Of a stretch of 64,000 nt of DNA, positions 45,129-53,925 are shown piece by piece (position 1 is the first letter of the stretch; each line of letters starts with the position of its first letter). The notes under the pieces are model-generated. The model saw nothing but the letters and a program-made list of their open reading frames with translations. It was not told the DNA's origin and searched no databases. This DNA comes from Phycisphaerae bacterium. GTDB lineage: Bacteria; Planctomycetota; Phycisphaerae; UBA1845; Fen-1342. The stretch is from the NCBI GenBank assembly GCA_028279405.1, contig JANQNU010000049.1:1-64000 (forward strand), given 5' to 3'. Both the position numbers and the translations under genes were made by a program.

Positions 45129-46835
45129 ATGATGCAAACGATCGCTTCGACCAACCCGACGGACTGGATTCCCTCGGGCACGATGCCCGATCCGAACGAT
45201 GAAGTCTTCTTTCCGCTGATGCCGCAGCGGATGGTCGATGCTATTGCAGTGCACGCGGTCAAGCGGTCGTTCGAGCCCGGCGACATGCTCTTTGCCCACG
45301 GCGTGCGCAACGCGCCTTTCTTCGTCGTCGAGTCCGGACGGGCCGTTTTCTTCGACCGCAATCGCACCGCCGAGCCGAATACCTACTTCTCCCAAGTCTT
45401 CGCCGGCATGTTCATCGGCGATACATCCATGTTTACCGGCGAACCCACCGTGGCAGAGTGTCGCGCCTTCGAGCCCGTGGAAGCGCTCGAGCTGCGGCAT
45501 GACCAGTTGCGTGAGTTCGTACGCACCGACAGCGAGGCATCGGACCTGATCCTGCGAACGTTGATGGCGCGTCGTGCCTGGCTGGAGGGCCATGGTTACG
45601 GCCTGGTGCAGCTCATCGGACCGCCGACGTGTCCCAATACGCTGCACCTGCGCGAGTTCTTCGATCGTAACCAGATCCCGTTCACGTGGCGCAACACCGC
45701 CGAAGACCGGGACGCAGCGGCACTCGTCGGCGAGTTCGGCGTCTGCAGCGACGACTACCCCGTCCTCACCAGCCCAAAGGGCGTCTACAAGAACCCGCCG
45801 GTGCGGGACATCGCCAACTGCATCGGGCTATTGCCGGAACTCTCCACGAAGCCGTATGACCTGGTCATCGTTGGCGCCGGCCCCGGCGGTCTGGCAACAG
45901 CCGTCTATGGGGCCAGCGAAGGATTGAACACGCTGCTGCTGGATTCCGTCGCCCCCGGCGGACAGGCCGGGACGTCCAGCAAGATCGAAAACTACCTCGG
46001 ATTCACGACCGGCATCAGCGGCCGCGAGCTGTCGCGGCAAGCGGTCCTGCAGGCGCGCAAGTTCGGCGCGACGATCTGCAACCCGGTACGGGTCACGGAG
46101 ATCGAATGCGACAAGCCGTTCAAGACGCTCACCCTGGACGACGGGCAGCGCGTGACCGCGAAGTCGGTCGTGCTGGCAACCGGTGCACGATACCGCCGAC
46201 TGACGGCCGACGGCTGCGAACGTTTCGACGGAACGCACGTTTTCTATGCCGCCGGCCATATGGAGGCGATGCTCTGCCGCTCGCGACCGGTCATCGTGGT
46301 CGGCGGTGGGAATTCCGCCGGCCAGGCCGCAATCTTCCTGAGCCAGCATACCTCGAAGGTGTGGGTGCTAATCCGCCGACCGTCGCTCAGCGAAACGATG
46401 TCGCAGTATCTGATCGACCGCATCGAACGCACGTCGAACATCGAACTGCTTTGTGAAACAGAGATCAAGCGGCTGGACGGTGAGGAAGCGCTCGAGGAAG
46501 CCGTGCTTTCGTGCGCCGGTACGCCACGCACGATTCCGTGTGCCGCAGTGTTCGCGATGATCGGAGCCGCGCCGCATACCGAATGGCTTCAGGGCTGCTG
46601 CGGTCTCGACGGACGCGGCTTCGTCCCGACCGGCGGTGATGCCATGCAACACCCTGAGTTCGCGACGCACTGGGGCGATGACGCGCGAATACCGTACCAC
46701 CTCGAAACAACGCGGCCAGGCGTCTTCGCAGTGGGCGACGTTCGCAGTGGTTCGGTCAAGCGCGTCGCGACCGCGGTCGGCGAAGGCGCCATGGCGGTCA
46801 CCTTTGCCCATGCAATGATCCGCGAGATCCGCTGA
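45129..46835 (+). CDS. FAD-dependent oxidoreductase with cyclic-nucleotide-binding and glutaredoxin-like domains
   Basis: 568 residues from the ATG at 45129 (behind GAGGGAG; an ATG 30 bp upstream lacks a site). Order: cNMP-binding beta-roll (about 25-140, KRSFEPGDMLFAHGVRNAPFFVVESG), a glutaredoxin-like fold (about 150-220, LIGPPTCPNTLHLREFFDRNQIPF) and a thioredoxin-reductase-like flavoprotein (DLVIVGAGPGGLATAVYGASEG, GGGNSAGQAAIFLS, GVFAVGDVRSGSVKRVATAVGEG). The CxxC that thioredoxin reductases carry is absent: HVFYAAGHMEAM stands in its place, and the glutaredoxin-like domain lacks CxxC. It is known as a fusion family; the substrate is unknown. It follows the RND genes by 70 bp and may share their transcript. 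Confidence 0.85.
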   Translation: MMQTIASTNPTDWIPSGTMPDPNDEVFFPLMPQRMVDAIAVHAVKRSFEPGDMLFAHGVRNAPFFVVESGRAVFFDRNRTAEPNTYFSQVFAGMFIGDTSMFTGEPTVAECRAFEPVEALELRHDQLREFVRTDSEASDLILRTLMARRAWLEGHGYGLVQLIGPPTCPNTLHLREFFDRNQIPFTWRNTAEDRDAAALVGEFGVCSDDYPVLTSPKGVYKNPPVRDIANCIGLLPELSTKPYDLVIVGAGPGGLATAVYGASEGLNTLLLDSVAPGGQAGTSSKIENYLGFTTGISGRELSRQAVLQARKFGATICNPVRVTEIECDKPFKTLTLDDGQRVTAKSVVLATGARYRRLTADGCERFDGTHVFYAAGHMEAMLCRSRPVIVVGGGNSAGQAAIFLSQHTSKVWVLIRRPSLSETMSQYLIDRIERTSNIELLCETEIKRLDGEEALEEAVLSCAGTPRTIPCAAVFAMIGAAPHTEWLQGCCGLDGRGFVPTGGDAMQHPEFATHWGDDARIPYHLETTRPGVFAVGDVRSGSVKRVATAVGEGAMAVTFAHAMIREIR

Positions 46836-46917
46836 CCTGAGAGCAGGGACTTAATCAAACGCCGGCATCCTTGGGCGACTCCATCACGGCCTCGAATGCC
46901 CACTGACGCCGTTTGAT

Positions 46918-46942
46918 CCCCTCGCTTGCGCTCGGGGCTCGT
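46918..46942 (-). repeat. Dispersed GC-rich repeat, copy 3 (inverted)
   Basis: Reverse complement reads ACGAGCCCCGAGCGCAAGCG then AGGGG. Same element as at 12.67, 47.12 and 63.26 kb. Confidence 0.6.
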
Positions 46943-47123
46943 TGTATCTGGTCCCTGGTCCGCGCCAGGGCCCGTGGCGTAGACGCGGGCCTCGCAAAGG
47001 GAGCTTGCTCCCGACTGGCAGACAAGCCGCCGCAAATCACAGTGGCGCGTCCTTGCGACGGGTCAAATGGCGGGCGAGACGCCAGCCCCTTACCCTTGGA
47101 GCGCGAAGCCAAGCGACGTCAAT

Positions 47124-47148
47124 GCGAGCCGCGAGCGCAAGCGAGCGG
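47124..47148 (+). repeat. Dispersed GC-rich repeat, copy 4
   Basis: Direct-orientation copy: GCGAGCCGCGAGCGCAAGCG then AGCGG. It forms with copy 3 an inverted pair about 180 bp apart. Confidence 0.6.
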
Positions 47149-47249
47149 TCCAGGGCAGGCCGCGTAGACGCTTGCTAGATCGCATTTGATGTTATAGTGG
47201 TGACGCGTGAGCCGAGGGCGCGAGCCCGAAATCGATAGCAAGGTGTGCG

Positions 47250-47867
47250 ATGGCGTGGATCGACACTGTTTCGAATGCGGACGCGAGCGGTCCGCTGCGT
47301 CAGATGTACGAGGCCGCCGAGCGCCGCGCGGGTCGCGTGTTCAACATCGTGCGGGCCATGAGTCTGAATCCACCGGTCCTTCGGGCCTCAATGGGGATCT
47401 ATCAGGCGGCGCTCTTCGGACCATCCGAGTTGCCCCGCGCGCTGCGCGAGCTGTTGGCCGTCGTCGTCAGCAGGACCAATGGCTGCCGCTACTGAGTGCA
47501 GGCTCACGCGAATGATCTCCGGTCGGAGATCGAGACCGACTGGCAAGCACTGACCGACGAACCGACCTCGACGACGAGCTTCGATACGTTCGTGCATCAA
47601 GCAGTCGATGACTGGGCCGAGTGTCCTCTGCGTCCGGCGGTGCGGCTCTTGCTGGAGTACGCAGTGAAGATTACGCGCACACCCATGAACTGCGAACCCG
47701 GTGACGTGGAACGCCTGCGGGCAGTCGGATGGACGGACGCCGCCCTCCACGATGCCGTACAGGTCGTCTCCTATTTCAACTACATCAATCGGGTCGCCGA
47801 CGCCCTTGGTGTCGCGCCGGAGCGAGACCTGCCGTGCTGGGGCGTCACGGAAGGAAAGAGCCCATGA
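47250..47867 (+). CDS. AhpD-family carboxymuconolactone-decarboxylase-like selenoprotein (in-frame TGA = Sec82)
   Basis: 205 codons including an in-frame TGA at 47493-47495. The two halves are continuous: the frame ends TNGCRY before the TGA and resumes VQAHANDLRSEIETDW. AhpD active sites follow E-x11-C-x2-C-x3-H; here E67, C79, TGA82 and H86 fall exactly on that spacing, so the TGA replaces the second Cys (CxxU). A 7-bp hairpin with GGTC loop (47514-47531) follows. Homology continues normally after the TGA (residues 83-205), so this is not a degraded gene. AhpD proteins reduce peroxides or partner proteins by thiol exchange. The stop overlaps the next start (ATGA). A promoter is weakly suggested at 47172-47198. 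Confidence 0.85.
47514..47531 (+). promoter_or_regulatory. SECIS-like hairpin of the AhpD-type selenoprotein
   Basis: GATCTCC-GGTC-GGAGATC: perfect 7-bp stem with a tetraloop starting GG. The loop starts 25 nt after the TGA (47493-47495). Bacterial SECIS elements lie just after the Sec codon with a G in the first loop positions; this fits. It could also form without function, so a second matching case next door is important. Confidence 0.7.
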
Positions 47868-49267
47868 CCACGCAATCTCTGCGGTTGCCGAAGGCGGCGA
47901 TGATGCGCTGGTGGCTGGCGTGCACGCCGCTGTTGCTGACAACGCTGTTTGCAGTCGGACGGGTTCAGGCCCAGGGATTGGGGCGGATCGTGGTGGGCGC
48001 GCCGTTCCCGGACATCGCGCTGCCGGCGCTGGCCGATGGCCGTCGCATGACGATGGAGGCATTTCGCGGAAAGCGGGTGCTGCTGCTGGTCTTTGCCTCG
48101 TGGTGAGCGGGATGTCGTCGGCACGTGCCGGTCTGGCACGAACAAACGCGCGCCCTACGCGCCCGCAACGCGATTCAGCTCGTTGGTTTGATACAGGAAC
48201 AACACCCTGAGCGCTGCCGACTCTTCATGCAATGGAAGCAGCTGGACTGGCCGGTACTCGTCGATCCGCTGAACCTGCTGGATGTCAGCGTTGTTCCGCT
48301 GGCGGTGCTCATTGACGAAGAGGGTGTCGTGCGTGCCTTGCTCCGCGACCCGCGGAAGGCGGAAGAGATATTGTCGGCTCCACTGAAGCCTCTCGCCCGA
48401 TCCGCGACGGCCCCGGCCGGTGAAGAAACGCCTCGCACGAGAGTAGCGAACGCTTTGCTTTTCTCCGATCCGCCGCGCTACGACAGCGCGATCGAGCATT
48501 TGGATCGCGTCCTGCAAACGAACGAAAACCCGGGCAGCCTCTACTTCGCGCGCGGTGTGGCTTACCGCATGCGGCACGACTCCGATCAACGTCGTCCGGA
48601 CGACTTCGCCCGTGCGGTTGCCGACTGGCAACGCGCGCTCGACCTCAATCCGAACCAGTACATCTGGCGCCGACGCATCCAGCAATACGGCCCGCGACTG
48701 AGCAAACCCTATCCGTTTTATGACTGGGTCGCGCGCGCCCGCCGAGAGATTAGCGCTCGCGGCGAGACTCCGCTCGCTCTTGCGGTGGAGCCGCGCGGTG
48801 CGGAGCTTGCGACGCCCGCCCGGCGTTTCACGACCACGACGCAGCCCGCGGCGCCGGATTCCGACGGGCGAATCACCCGCGATACCGCGAGGCTGGTTGA
48901 CGCCGAGGTCACTGTCGTGCCGCCCCGGGTCCGCCCGGGCCGTACCGCACGCGTGCACCTCGAGTTGCGCCCCCGGCAGCCCGGCGGCGGAAAATGGAGC
49001 AATGAGGCCGATCCGCTTGTCGTTTGGGTCGACCCGCCGACGGGTTGGAGTGTCGATCGGCGTCACCTGACCGTGCCGAACGTCGGCAGTCCTGTGAGCG
49101 CTGAACCGCGGACGGTGGAATTCGAGTTGCAGGCCCCGGCCGATGCTTCTGGCACGGCACGATTCCGAGCATACGCGTTGTTCCACGCCTGCGTCGATGA
49201 GCAGGGCACGTGCGTGTATCGGCGTAAGGACATCGAGATCCGCGTCAACGTCGACGAACGCCCTTGA
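47864..49267 (+). CDS. Thioredoxin-like (TlpA-type) selenoprotein with TPR and DsbD-like end (in-frame TGA = Sec81)
   Basis: 467 codons with an in-frame TGA at 48104-48106. A signal peptide (WWLACTPLLLTTLFAVGRVQAQ) leads to a redoxin domain: GAPFPDIALPALADGRRMTM, then VLLLVFASW, TGA, AGCRRHVPVW. Thioredoxin-like proteins have W-C-x-x-C there, so the first Cys is replaced: UxxC (Sec81, Cys84). The frame continues through WPVLVDPLNLLDV and VPLAVLIDEEG (cis-Pro region), a short helical/TPR-like region (about 195-260) and a C-terminal Ig-like domain with two Cys (FHACVDEQGTCVYRRKDIEI), like the DsbD N-terminal domain. It is exported and probably reduces disulfides or peroxides. It starts on the AhpD stop codon; GGAAGG precedes the ATG. 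Confidence 0.85.
48124..48140 (+). promoter_or_regulatory. SECIS-like hairpin of the thioredoxin-like selenoprotein
   Basis: CGTGCC-GGTCT-GGCACG: perfect 6-bp stem with a loop starting GGTC, 23 nt after the TGA (48104-48106). It has the same loop start and nearly the same spacing as the hairpin in the upstream gene. Confidence 0.7.
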
Positions 49268-49297
49268 CGCACGTGGCGTGATCGTTACGCGGCCGCG

Positions 49298-49759
49298 TCA
49301 GGGGGTTGCGTGCATGCTGCGCGGCGTGTCGAGCGTCCCACTGGCCACCCACCGGATCCAGAAGCTGCAGATGCTCTCGGCGAGGGTCGCGAACTTCCGA
49401 AAGTCGTCGGGCTTGACGATGTGCGCGTTGGCGTGCAGTGCATAGCTGCGCTGTGCGTCCTGATCGGACCGGGATGCCGTCAGCACGATTACGGGGATGT
49501 CGACGCTGCGCGGCTCCTGCTTCAAAGCGGCGAGAATCTGATGCCCGTCACGTCCGGAGAGGTTGAGATCGAGCAGGATCAGCCGTGGGCGCTCGGGCTC
49601 GCCGATATCGGACAAGCGATCGAGCGCCGCGTCACCTTCCTCGAACAGCTCGACGCGCGCCTCCGGCAGGCAGCGTTCGAACGCCGTACGTATGAAATAG
49701 GCATCATCCGGGTTGTCTTCAATCAGCCAGATTCGAGGCACCTCGCTCGTACTTGCCAT
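49298..49759 (-). CDS. Single-domain response regulator
   Basis: 153 residues from the ATG at 49759, preceded by GGGAG. Receiver-domain residues: acidic pair EDNPDD, phosphorylatable Asp in LILLDLNLSGRDG, Thr/Ala in VLTASRSD, and Lys in AHIVKPDD. This is the Rcp1-like single-domain type that follows phytochrome-like or PAS kinases. It overlaps the end of the upstream kinase gene by 41 bp on the same strand, so the kinase is its likely phosphodonor. Confidence 0.92.
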   Translation of the reverse strand: MASTSEVPRIWLIEDNPDDAYFIRTAFERCLPEARVELFEEGDAALDRLSDIGEPERPRLILLDLNLSGRDGHQILAALKQEPRSVDIPVIVLTASRSDQDAQRSYALHANAHIVKPDDFRKFATLAESICSFWIRWVASGTLDTPRSMHATP

Positions 49760-52700
49760 CGACACTCGGCTCCCGTGGAATCGAAAAGTAAAAAGTGCTT
49801 CCTTGGCCCGGGGTCGATTCGACCCAGATCCGTCCTCCATGTTTATCGACAATTCGCTTTGCGATCGCCAGCCCGGCGCCCATACCGGCGGATTTCGCGC
49901 CCGGATTCAGCCGCTTGAACATCTGGAAGACGCGGTCATGATGCTCGGGGCGCACGCCGATTCCGTTGTCCTGGACGCCAAACACCCATTCCGCGTCCTT
50001 CTCGGCAGACTTGATGACGATCTTCGGCTTCCGCCGACCGCGGTACTTGACGGCATTGTCGATCAGATTCTGGAAGACCCGCTCGAGCAACTCCGGATTC
50101 ACCTCGGCCTGCGGCATGTCGTCGCGCCGGACGTCCGCACCGGCCTGACGCAGCGTGGAGTCGAGTGAGGCGATCGCATTGTCGATCACCTGATTGATGT
50201 TCGCCGCCCGCCGATCGACGTTGTGCGGCCCGATCTGCGAATATTGCCGCAGCGCATCGATCTGGCCCTGCAGATGCCCCACCGCCGCCTCGATCCGCTC
50301 GAACTGGAGTGTTTCCGTGTCCTCCAGCTTCTCCGACAGCCGATCGCGCAGTAATTGGCAATAGCCCTTGATGGTTCGCAGCGGCTCGTGCAGGTCGTGG
50401 GCCGCGATGGTTGCGAACTGTTCGAGATCGCGGTTCGTCGCCTCCAGCAGGTCGGCCGTGCGCCGGATCGCCGCCACCTGAGTCCGCTGGTTGGTGATGT
50501 CGCGCAGAATGCCAGTGAACATGCGCTCGCCGTCGATCCAGAACTCGCTGACCGAGAGGTGCAGCGGAAACTGGGAGCCGTCCTTCCGCTGCCCCATCAA
50601 TTCGCGACCGGTCCCGATAATCCGTGGCTCTCCCGTTTCGTAGTAGCGTTCGAGATACTGGCCATGCTGGTCGCGATGTGGCGAAGGCATCAGGAGCGAG
50701 ACACTGTTACCGACGAGCTCATCGGGCGCGTACCCGAACATACGCTGCACCGACGCATTGACGGTTTGCACGATCCCTTGATGATCGATGGTGATGATCC
50801 CGTCCAACGCGCTGTCGACGATCGAAGCCAGTTGGGTCGCGGCGCGCCGCGAAGCGCCTTCGCTTTTCTTGCGATCCTCCGTCTCGCGCCTCAATGCCGC
50901 TTCGGTGCGTTTCTGTACCGTAATGTTCTGATGAGAAATGCAAACGCGCCAGGGCCCAGCACCCGCAAACGGTCGTACACGTAGCGTGAACCACCGCTGC
51001 TCGGTGCGCGAATGGCACGGATAGTCTGCGACGAACTCCTCCCGGCTGCCCGCCAGTACACCACGAATTCCAGCCACCAACGCCGCAATCTCGTCGCTGC
51101 CACCATCCCCTGCCATGGCGTGCTCACAGACCGCCAGGTAGTTCTGACCCGGCCCGCATGTCTCCATCGTGCCGTCGTTGTGCATCGCAAACTCGCGCCA
51201 AGCCTGATTGACGTAGACGATCACGCCATCCGCGTCGAGAATTGCAATCTCGGCCGAGAGCGAGTCGAGCGAAGCCTGTAAGAACTCTTCGGACTCACGC
51301 CGCGCCGCTTCGCTCGCCTTGATCCGATCGATCGGGATCAGCGTCATGACGGCACCGTCGACCTCCTGCCGCTCACTCATGAACGGCAGCACGCGCAGCA
51401 GATACCAGGTGCCGGACTCGGTCTGGACTTCCTCCTCAAGAAGTTCCTCACGATCGATCACCCGCCGTACGCATTCGCCGAGCTGAACCTCGCGCAGGCT
51501 GGAGCTGAACTGCTGAACGGGCCGCCCAAGGTCGTGGTCCATCAAATGAATGACGTCGCATACCGCCGGTGTGAACCGGCGAATCCGCAGCGTGCGATCG
51601 ACGAAGACAGTTCCCAGTTGCGTGCTGCGAAGCAGATTGTCGAAGTCGTCGGTAAGTCGCGTCAACTCCTTGATCTTTGACTGGTACTCCGCGTTGACGG
51701 TATACAACTCTTCATTGACCGAATGTAGCTCCTCGTTTGTGCTCTGCAACTCCTCGTTCGACGCCAGTAGCTCTTCGTTCGTGCTCTGCAATTCCTCGTT
51801 CGATGTCTCCAACTCCTCGATTGTCGCCTGCAGGCTCTCCTTCGTCTGTTGCAGGTCGAACTCGAGATCCGAGATCCGGGAGTCCTTCTGCTCGCTTTCA
51901 TCGAACTCGATGCCGTCATGGATCGGAGTTCGTCGTCGCTCCTCGAAGACGATCAACAACAGGCTCGGCTCGTTCTGTGCACCCGGCAACGGCTCTGCAC
52001 GCAGATTGATAATCCGGACTTCTTGTCCGACCTTGACGCGCACATCGCGGTACAGCACCGGCTCATTGGACTTGCTCGCACGGTGCAGCGCGGTGACCAG
52101 GGCGATCTTCACCTCGTCGGTCGCGGTCTTGGAAACGTCCGCCGTAAAGGCTCCGGGCGGGGTGCGCAAATAATCACTGACGTCGCCGAAAGTGTGCATC
52201 ACCTCGAAACTCGCGGAGACCACCACTGCCGGCGGACAGTAGTGCTGTGCAATGTAGTCAAACGCCCGGCGCGACGGCGTCTTCTGCGGAGTCCACAAGC
52301 CCAGGTCCGGCTGGGAAAGCGGCGCCCGCAACCGAGTCGCGATGTCCATGTGCGTTTGGCTCCGAACCACCGGAACCGTTTGTGCGGGATCGCGCTGGTA
52401 GATCCGCAGTTTCTCTGAAACCGGCTTGAAGGCGAACTGCAGATCTCCCGGCGTCTCGCTTTCGCCCAGCGCGAGGAAACCGGTCGGACGCAGTGCGAAG
52501 TGGAGCATGGAAAGTACGTGCTGTTGCGCACTCGTGCGAACGTAGATCAGGAAGTTCCGGCAGGTGATCAGATCCAGCTTGGTGAACGGCGGATCGCGCA
52601 ACAGATCGTGCCGCGCGAAGACGACCATCTCGCGCAACGACCGAACGATTTCGTAACCGCTTCCGCGGCGAATGAAGAACCGACTGAGTCGGCGCGGCCC

Positions 52701-53840
52701 CACATCGGCCGCGATGATGTCCGCATAGCGTCCTTCGCTCGCTTTATCGATTGCTTGTTGATCCACGTCCGTCGCGAACACCTTAACGGGACGCTCGGTC
52801 CCCAGCTCCGACAGGCTCTCCTCGATCATCATCGCCAGCGTGTATGCTTCTTCCCCGGTGGAACAAGCCGGAACCCAGAAGCGCAGCGTCTCATTCCGCG
52901 GCGTTTCAGCCAGCAGCTTCGGGAGCAAGTTTGTGCGCACCATTTCCCACACATCGCCGTCTCGGAAAAACCGTGTCACGCCGATCAGCAGATCTTTCGT
53001 CAGCGCAGCGGACTCGCTTGTCGACTCTCGTAGCAGCAGCAGGTACTTGTCGAGGTCGGAGATATGGTTGATCCCCATCCGCCGCTCGATCCTTCTGCTC
53101 AACGTACCCGGCTTGTAGAGCGAAAAATCAGCCCCGTGCGTGTTCTGAAGAATCCGAACGACTTCGTCGAGCTTGGTGGTCTCCTTCAACAGTTGCTGCG
53201 ATGGCTTGTTCTCTCGGAAACCAGGGGCGCTCACCAGGCGCCGCAACTGCTCCGCCAGTTCGGCCGGCGATTGTACGAAGTCCGCAAGCCCGGTCGCGAT
53301 CGCGGCCCGCGGCATCCCGTCAAACTTCGCGGTCACCTCGTCCTGGACCATCACGGTCCCGCCAGCCTCCTTGATCGCGCGAATTCCGCGCGATCCATCG
53401 CTCCCCGTGCCCGAGAGCACGACCGCGATGGCGCGCTCGGCGACATCCTCGGCTAACGACTGAAAGAAAAAATCGATCGGCAGGTTGAGCCCGTGACGGG
53501 TCTGCTGCTCGGTCAGGTGTAGGCATCCGTCTCGGATAACGATGTTCTTGCGCGGCGGCAACAGATAGATCGTGTCCGGCGCCACCAACAGACCATCCTG
53601 GGCCTGTTCGATTGTCAGGGTCGTGTGACGCGCAAGAATCTCATCCATCAAGCTTACGAAGTCCGGCGACAAATGCTGCACAACAACAAAGGCAGCGCCG
53701 CAATCCGGCGTGATCTCGTGAAAGAACTCCTGTAGGGCCTCAAGCCCGCCAGCAGATGCACCGACACCTACGATATGGGAAGGCTGCGGCGTCGACTCCT
53801 GCTCGGGCGTGCTGGCCGAAGTTTGGAGTTGCTCCTCCAT
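49719..53840 (-). CDS. CheB-CheR-PAS-histidine kinase fusion protein
   Basis: 1373 residues. CheB methylesterase domain at about 20-200 (GVGASAGG with S29, VVQHLSPD with H56, LSGTGSDG). CheR methyltransferase at about 215-490 ([60 protein letters not shown]). A long coiled coil with repeated [16 protein letters not shown] (about 650-720), then three PAS-like regions and a C-terminal kinase: HisKA His near 1147 ([15 protein letters not shown]), N box [13 protein letters not shown] boxes DNGIGV and [10 protein letters not shown]. The layout is known in free-living bacteria, with CheB/CheR modifying unknown targets. ATG behind GGGAG; no che operon nearby. Confidence 0.93.
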   Translation of the reverse strand: MEEQLQTSASTPEQESTPQPSHIVGVGASAGGLEALQEFFHEITPDCGAAFVVVQHLSPDFVSLMDEILARHTTLTIEQAQDGLLVAPDTIYLLPPRKNIVIRDGCLHLTEQQTRHGLNLPIDFFFQSLAEDVAERAIAVVLSGTGSDGSRGIRAIKEAGGTVMVQDEVTAKFDGMPRAAIATGLADFVQSPAELAEQLRRLVSAPGFRENKPSQQLLKETTKLDEVVRILQNTHGADFSLYKPGTLSRRIERRMGINHISDLDKYLLLLRESTSESAALTKDLLIGVTRFFRDGDVWEMVRTNLLPKLLAETPRNETLRFWVPACSTGEEAYTLAMMIEESLSELGTERPVKVFATDVDQQAIDKASEGRYADIIAADVGPRRLSRFFIRRGSGYEIVRSLREMVVFARHDLLRDPPFTKLDLITCRNFLIYVRTSAQQHVLSMLHFALRPTGFLALGESETPGDLQFAFKPVSEKLRIYQRDPAQTVPVVRSQTHMDIATRLRAPLSQPDLGLWTPQKTPSRRAFDYIAQHYCPPAVVVSASFEVMHTFGDVSDYLRTPPGAFTADVSKTATDEVKIALVTALHRASKSNEPVLYRDVRVKVGQEVRIINLRAEPLPGAQNEPSLLLIVFEERRRTPIHDGIEFDESEQKDSRISDLEFDLQQTKESLQATIEELETSNEELQSTNEELLASNEELQSTNEELHSVNEELYTVNAEYQSKIKELTRLTDDFDNLLRSTQLGTVFVDRTLRIRRFTPAVCDVIHLMDHDLGRPVQQFSSSLREVQLGECVRRVIDREELLEEEVQTESGTWYLLRVLPFMSERQEVDGAVMTLIPIDRIKASEAARRESEEFLQASLDSLSAEIAILDADGVIVYVNQAWREFAMHNDGTMETCGPGQNYLAVCEHAMAGDGGSDEIAALVAGIRGVLAGSREEFVADYPCHSRTEQRWFTLRVRPFAGAGPWRVCISHQNITVQKRTEAALRRETEDRKKSEGASRRAATQLASIVDSALDGIITIDHQGIVQTVNASVQRMFGYAPDELVGNSVSLLMPSPHRDQHGQYLERYYETGEPRIIGTGRELMGQRKDGSQFPLHLSVSEFWIDGERMFTGILRDITNQRTQVAAIRRTADLLEATNRDLEQFATIAAHDLHEPLRTIKGYCQLLRDRLSEKLEDTETLQFERIEAAVGHLQGQIDALRQYSQIGPHNVDRRAANINQVIDNAIASLDSTLRQAGADVRRDDMPQAEVNPELLERVFQNLIDNAVKYRGRRKPKIVIKSAEKDAEWVFGVQDNGIGVRPEHHDRVFQMFKRLNPGAKSAGMGAGLAIAKRIVDKHGGRIWVESTPGQGSTFYFSIPREPSVDGKYERGASNLAD

Positions 53841-53925
53841 TGTTGTGCTCCCAGGTTGACTCTCCTCGTCAGTTCACCACAACGACACCGACGACGGAAC
53901 CGCACCCGACATACGATTCCACGTC

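Larger units (their letters stand above)
46836..47249. other. Intergenic region with repeats upstream of the selenoprotein operon
   Basis: 414 bp without a gene. It contains two copies of the dispersed GAGCGCAAGCGA repeat in opposite orientation (46918-46942, 47124-47148), a CCCTGG-TCCGCG-CCAGGG hairpin (46953-46970) and GGGAGC-TT-GCTCCC. A possible promoter is TATAGT at 47193-47198 with TTGCTA at 47172, though the spacer is short (15 bp). Confidence 0.45.

Noticed and set aside
45129-46835. FAD oxidoreductase as the thioredoxin reductase that feeds the selenoproteins.
   Set aside because: It lacks the redox CxxC in both the flavoprotein and the glutaredoxin-like domain, and the 414-bp gap makes a shared transcript uncertain.
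47493-47495. TGA at 47493 (and at 48104) taken as a true stop, giving broken genes or pseudogenes.
   Set aside because: Both stops fall exactly on catalytic Cys positions, the frames continue with conserved sequence, and both have SECIS-like hairpins. Two independent nonsense mutations at such sites in adjacent genes are unlikely.
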